Assembly: GCA_005792285.1 (NCBI GenBank)
Contig: SXSI01000019.1
Span: 1-64,000 of the forward strand
Direction: 5' to 3'
DNA: 64,000 nt
DNA from: Bacteroidota bacterium
GTDB lineage: Bacteria; Bacteroidota; Ignavibacteria; UBA10030; UBA8401
Each line of letters opens with the position of its first letter. Positions within the stretch are counted from its first letter, which is position 1. Shown piece after piece: positions 60,236-64,000 of this stretch. The notes under the pieces are model-generated. The model did no database searches and was not told the DNA's origin. It worked only from the letters and a program-made list of their open reading frames with translations. The translations under genes and the position numbers were made by a program.

Positions 60236-61654
60236 ATGAATCATTTATACATAAATAAAGAATGGCGTAAAGCAATAAAGGGAAATACTTGGCCTTTAAT
60301 TAATCCCGCGGATGAAAGCGTTATTACAGAATTAAGCTTTGGCGATGTAGTAGATTTTAAAGTTGCAGAAAAATCAGCAGAGAATGCTTTTAAAAGCTGG
60401 AAAAAAGAGAGTGCAAATAAAAAATCAGTTATACTAAAACAGATTGCACAAAATATTTTAAATCATTTAAAAGATTTTGCACTTGATACAGTAAAAGAAG
60501 CAGGCAAACCATTTATTGAAGCAGAAGGCGAATGGAAAGTTGCAGCTTCCTTTTTTGATTATTACTCTGAAGAAGTAAAAAGAAATTATGGGAAAATAAT
60601 TAATCTCGGTGGAGAAGAAAAATACTCGCATATAATTTATCAACCAATTGGAGTTGTTGGAGTAATTACATCTTGGAATTTTCCGGCATATAATCCAGCT
60701 CGTGCAGTTTCTGCAGCAATTGCAGCTGGATGTTCCGTTATTTTAAAAGGTTCAGCTTACACACAACTCACTTCAATAAATTTTGCAAAAGCAATTGATG
60801 AATCAAATTTACCTGCTGGAGTTTTTAATTTAGTTAATGGGGATGCAACAAAAATTGGCAATGCTATAATGGAAAGTAAAATTGTTCGAAAAGTTTCTTT
60901 TACCGGCAGCACAGCAGTTGGTAAAATTTTAATGGAACAATCTCATATAACAAATAAAAAATTATCGCTTGAGCTTGGCGGCAATGCACCTGTTATTATT
61001 GAAAAAGATCAAAACCCGGAATCAATTGCAAAAAGATCTTTAACTGCAAAACTCAGAAATTGCGGACAAGTTTGCGTTGCTCCGCAAAGATTTTATGTTC
61101 ATAAAGAAATTTATAATGAATTCATCACTCAAATCTTAAATCAATTACAAAAAATAAATTTGGGAATTAATGATGAAAAAAATTCTTTTCTTGGTCCATT
61201 GATGAACAAAAATCAATTTAGCACAGTAAATACAATCATAAATAATGCAAAAAATGAAGGTTGTAAAATCCATACAATTGAAAATAAAATGGCAAAAGGA
61301 TTTTTTGTTTCACCAACAATTATTGAAGCAACGCAAAAAAATATTTGCATAAAAGATGAAATATTTGGACCAGTTATGATTGTAATTCCATTTGAAACAA
61401 AAGAGGAAGTTGTTGATTGGGCAAATGATACGGAATATGGGCTTGCTGCATATTTATTTACAAATAAATTGGATTTGGTAAAATATTATACTGAAAATTT
61501 AGAATTCGGTATGATTGGCGTAAACGAATGGGCAGCGCACGGAACACATCTTCCATTTGCAGGATGGAAAGCAAGTGGAGTTGGAGTTGAATCTGGTGCC
61601 GAAGGAATGAGAGAATATTTGGAATTAAAATTAATTACTTACTCAGCAAAATAA
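60236..61654 (+). CDS. NAD(P)-dependent aldehyde dehydrogenase family protein
   Basis: 472 aa; VITSWNFPAYNPARAVSAAIAAGCSVILKGS, SFTGSTAVGK, LSLELGGNAPVII, CGQVCVAPQRFYVH. Confidence 0.94.
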   Translation: MNHLYINKEWRKAIKGNTWPLINPADESVITELSFGDVVDFKVAEKSAENAFKSWKKESANKKSVILKQIAQNILNHLKDFALDTVKEAGKPFIEAEGEWKVAASFFDYYSEEVKRNYGKIINLGGEEKYSHIIYQPIGVVGVITSWNFPAYNPARAVSAAIAAGCSVILKGSAYTQLTSINFAKAIDESNLPAGVFNLVNGDATKIGNAIMESKIVRKVSFTGSTAVGKILMEQSHITNKKLSLELGGNAPVIIEKDQNPESIAKRSLTAKLRNCGQVCVAPQRFYVHKEIYNEFITQILNQLQKINLGINDEKNSFLGPLMNKNQFSTVNTIINNAKNEGCKIHTIENKMAKGFFVSPTIIEATQKNICIKDEIFGPVMIVIPFETKEEVVDWANDTEYGLAAYLFTNKLDLVKYYTENLEFGMIGVNEWAAHGTHLPFAGWKASGVGVESGAEGMREYLELKLITYSAK

Positions 61655-61668
61655 TTTTGAAATAAAAA

Positions 61669-62304
61669 ATGCAAACTTTTGGAAAATATATTATTAAAGA
61701 AACTGAGTCACAACACGCCGAACAACTTGAAATACTTCAATCAGTAGTATTTCCAACTTTGGCAAAAGAAGAATTAATTTCTAAAGAGCAATATATAAAT
61801 CACATAAAAGTATTTCCGGAAGGACAATTAGTAGTTTTAGATGGCGACATTGTTATTTGCGGAAGCACAACAATGCGTGCAAATTTTTCTGAAAAACAGC
61901 ATACTTTTTTAGAGGCAACAGATAATTTATGGATTAACAATCACAATCCAATTGGTGAGTGGATGTATGGAATTGATGTAAGTGTCCATCCGAGTTTTCA
62001 ACGACAAGGAATTGGTGGCGCAGTTTACAGATATCGGCAGGAAACTGCTCGGAAATTAAATTGCAAAGGACAAATTACAGTGGGGATGACAAATGGTTTT
62101 ATTAATTATTCAAAAGAAATGATAATTGAAGAATATTGTCAATTATTGATTGATGATAAAATAAAAGATCCAACTGTTTCGGCACAAAGAAAATGTGGAT
62201 TCAGAATTATTAAACCATTATACAATTATTTAGAAGATCCAAAATGTGGAAATGCCGGCATGTTAATGTATTGGCCATTAGATGAAAAATTAATATTACT
62301 TTGA
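61669..62304 (+). CDS. GNAT family N-acetyltransferase
   Basis: 211 aa; YGIDVSVHPSFQRQGIGGAVYRYRQETARKLNCKG (acetyl-CoA binding RQGIG motif). Confidence 0.85.
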   Translation: MQTFGKYIIKETESQHAEQLEILQSVVFPTLAKEELISKEQYINHIKVFPEGQLVVLDGDIVICGSTTMRANFSEKQHTFLEATDNLWINNHNPIGEWMYGIDVSVHPSFQRQGIGGAVYRYRQETARKLNCKGQITVGMTNGFINYSKEMIIEEYCQLLIDDKIKDPTVSAQRKCGFRIIKPLYNYLEDPKCGNAGMLMYWPLDEKLILL

Positions 62305-62321
62305 ATAAAAAATAAAATTAT

Positions 62322-63656
62322 ATGAATACGATAAAATTAATTACACAAATTCCCGGAGAGAATTCATTTAAAGTTTTAAACAGAAGAAAAGAGGCATTGC
62401 CAAATGGTTCTTCTCTTGCAACTGAAATTGTTATAAAAAGTGCTCGTGGCGCAGTTGTAAAAGATGTCGATGGTAATACTTTGCTTGATTTTGCTGGGGG
62501 AATTGGAATGTTGAATTTAGGGCACAACCGAAAAGAAGTTATTGATGCGGTAAAAAAACAATTAGATGAATATGTCCACAGTTGTAATATTGTAATGACT
62601 ATTGAAAAATATGTTGAACTTGCAGAAATGTTGAATTCAGTAACCCCCGGAAATTTTAAAAAGAAAACTTTAATTGCAAACTCCGGCACTGAAGCTGTTG
62701 AAAACGCAGTGAACATTGCAAAATATTTTACTAAACGAAACGCAGTAATTTGTTTTGAAGGTGCGTATCACGGAAGAAGTACATTAACATTATCATTATC
62801 AAGTAAATATAGTTTATTTAAAAGAGGTTTCGGTGGATTTGTACAAGATATTTACAGAATGCACGCACCAAATATTTACAGAAAGCCGGAACAATTTACA
62901 AATGATGAATATGTAAAATATTGTGTCGATAAATTTGAAGAGTCATTAATAAGTCATGTCGATCCATCGGCAGTTGCAGCAATAATTATTGAACCAATAC
63001 TTGGTGAAGGGGGATTCATTCAAATCCCAAAATTATTTTTAGAAAAAATTAGAGAAGTTTGCGATAAAAATGGAATTGTTTTTATTGCCGATGAAATACA
63101 ATGTGGCGCGAGTCGAACAGGAAAATTTTTAGCAATCGAACATACCGGAGTTGTGCCGGATATTGTTTGCATGGCAAAATCAATTGGGGCAGGTTTTCCA
63201 ATTAGCGCGGTAATTGGTAAAGCAGAAATTATGGATGCGCCTCACTTGGGCGGAATTGGTGGCACTTACGGCGGAAGTCCGATTTCTTGTGCGGCTGCAA
63301 TAGAAGCAGTAAAAATATTGACATCAAAAGAATTTTTAGATAGAGCAACTTATGTTGGAGAAATAATACAAAAAAGATTAAATGAGTGGAAAAATAAATT
63401 TCAAATTATTGGTGATGTTCGCGGTGTTGGTGCAATGAATATTGTTGAATTCGTAAAAGATAGAAAACTTAAAACTCCCGATATGGATATAGTTTTAAAA
63501 ATAATTAAGGAAACAGTTTCCAGTGGAGTTATTTTAATTAGAGCAGGTCTTTACAGCAATTGCATTCGCTTACTTCCGCCAATTGTAATTACCGATGAAG
63601 AATTAAATGAAGGATTAAATGTAATAGAAAATTCAATTAAAAAATTTTCGATCTAA
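62322..63656 (+). CDS. Class III PLP-dependent aminotransferase (second copy)
   Basis: 444 aa; DFAGGIGMLNLGHNRKEVIDAVKKQ, NSGTEAVENAVNIAKYFTKRNAVICFEGAYHGRS, IADEIQCGASRTGKFLA, CMAKSIGAGFPISAV. Confidence 0.93.
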   Translation: MNTIKLITQIPGENSFKVLNRRKEALPNGSSLATEIVIKSARGAVVKDVDGNTLLDFAGGIGMLNLGHNRKEVIDAVKKQLDEYVHSCNIVMTIEKYVELAEMLNSVTPGNFKKKTLIANSGTEAVENAVNIAKYFTKRNAVICFEGAYHGRSTLTLSLSSKYSLFKRGFGGFVQDIYRMHAPNIYRKPEQFTNDEYVKYCVDKFEESLISHVDPSAVAAIIIEPILGEGGFIQIPKLFLEKIREVCDKNGIVFIADEIQCGASRTGKFLAIEHTGVVPDIVCMAKSIGAGFPISAVIGKAEIMDAPHLGGIGGTYGGSPISCAAAIEAVKILTSKEFLDRATYVGEIIQKRLNEWKNKFQIIGDVRGVGAMNIVEFVKDRKLKTPDMDIVLKIIKETVSSGVILIRAGLYSNCIRLLPPIVITDEELNEGLNVIENSIKKFSI

Positions 63657-63671
63657 AATTAAAGGATTGAG

Positions 63672-64000
63672 TTGAAGCTATTTTATAATTTTAAGATTTT
63701 AAAAGATTTCCAGTCAAAAAATAAATTTAATGCTCTTATAGTTAGCAAGAATAAGTTTTCTCAATTCGGGGAGTTCGTTACGCTAAAAAACCTATATCCA
63801 CCAATAGAAATAATTGATTTAAAAGGAAGACTGATTTTGCCAGGTTTTAATGATTCCCATATTCACATTTGGAAAGTTGGGAATTTAATGACTTATATGC
63901 TCGATTTATCAGGTGTAAATAATTTTGAAGAGATAAAATCGAGAATTGAAAATTTTAATAAAACATACAATCGAAAATGGATTATTGTTCGTGGATTTAA
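63672..64000 (+). CDS. Amidohydrolase family protein (YtcJ-like, amidohydrolase 3), 3' truncated by window
   Basis: TTG start; frame LKLFYNFKILKDFQSKNKFNALIVSKNKFSQFGEFVTLKNLYPPIEIIDLKGRLILPGFNDSHIHIWKVGNLMTYMLDLSGVNNFEEIKSRIENFNKTYNRKWIIVRGF; LPGFNDSHIH metal-binding motif. Confidence 0.82.
   Translation, partial: MKLFYNFKILKDFQSKNKFNALIVSKNKFSQFGEFVTLKNLYPPIEIIDLKGRLILPGFNDSHIHIWKVGNLMTYMLDLSGVNNFEEIKSRIENFNKTYNRKWIIVRGF

Overview
AT-rich bacterial chromosome segment. Gene content and order (Nuo without EFG, a T9SS sorting domain, OstA-like/Lpt genes, FadL/TonB genes, RsmD-CoaD order) suggest the Bacteroidota/Chlorobiota/Ignavibacteria side of the tree; this taxonomy is inference. Most of the window is core genome: tRNA-Ala/glmS, SRP RNA, rng, fsa, gcvT, ftsK, holA, the kdsA-kdsD-lptC-ostA-lptB envelope block, coaD/rsmD, hrcA-grpE-dnaJ, a squalene cassette (hpnCDE), hflX, tRNA-Leu, an SGNH lipoprotein-FadL-TonB receptor module, a T9SS substrate, an 11-gene nuo operon (A,B,C,D,H-N), a desaturase, and a putative amino-acid catabolic cluster running off the right edge. 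I found no CRISPR array, intact transposon, prophage or recognisable defence system. The points most worth a second look are: (i) a GC-rich ~110 bp left end encoding part of an unrelated WlbA/WbpB-type dehydrogenase, a likely chimeric junction; (ii) glmS starting only 9 nt after a tRNA-Ala gene, with its start codon fixed by the catalytic N-terminal Cys; (iii) a decaying tRNA-Arg(CCG) next to a truncated beta-lactamase-family gene; (iv) hpnCDE without an adjacent cyclase; and (v) the two-transaminase/ALDH/GNAT/amidohydrolase cluster at 56-64 kb. I do not see strong evidence for a wholly new system, and the functional hypotheses below are labelled as inference.
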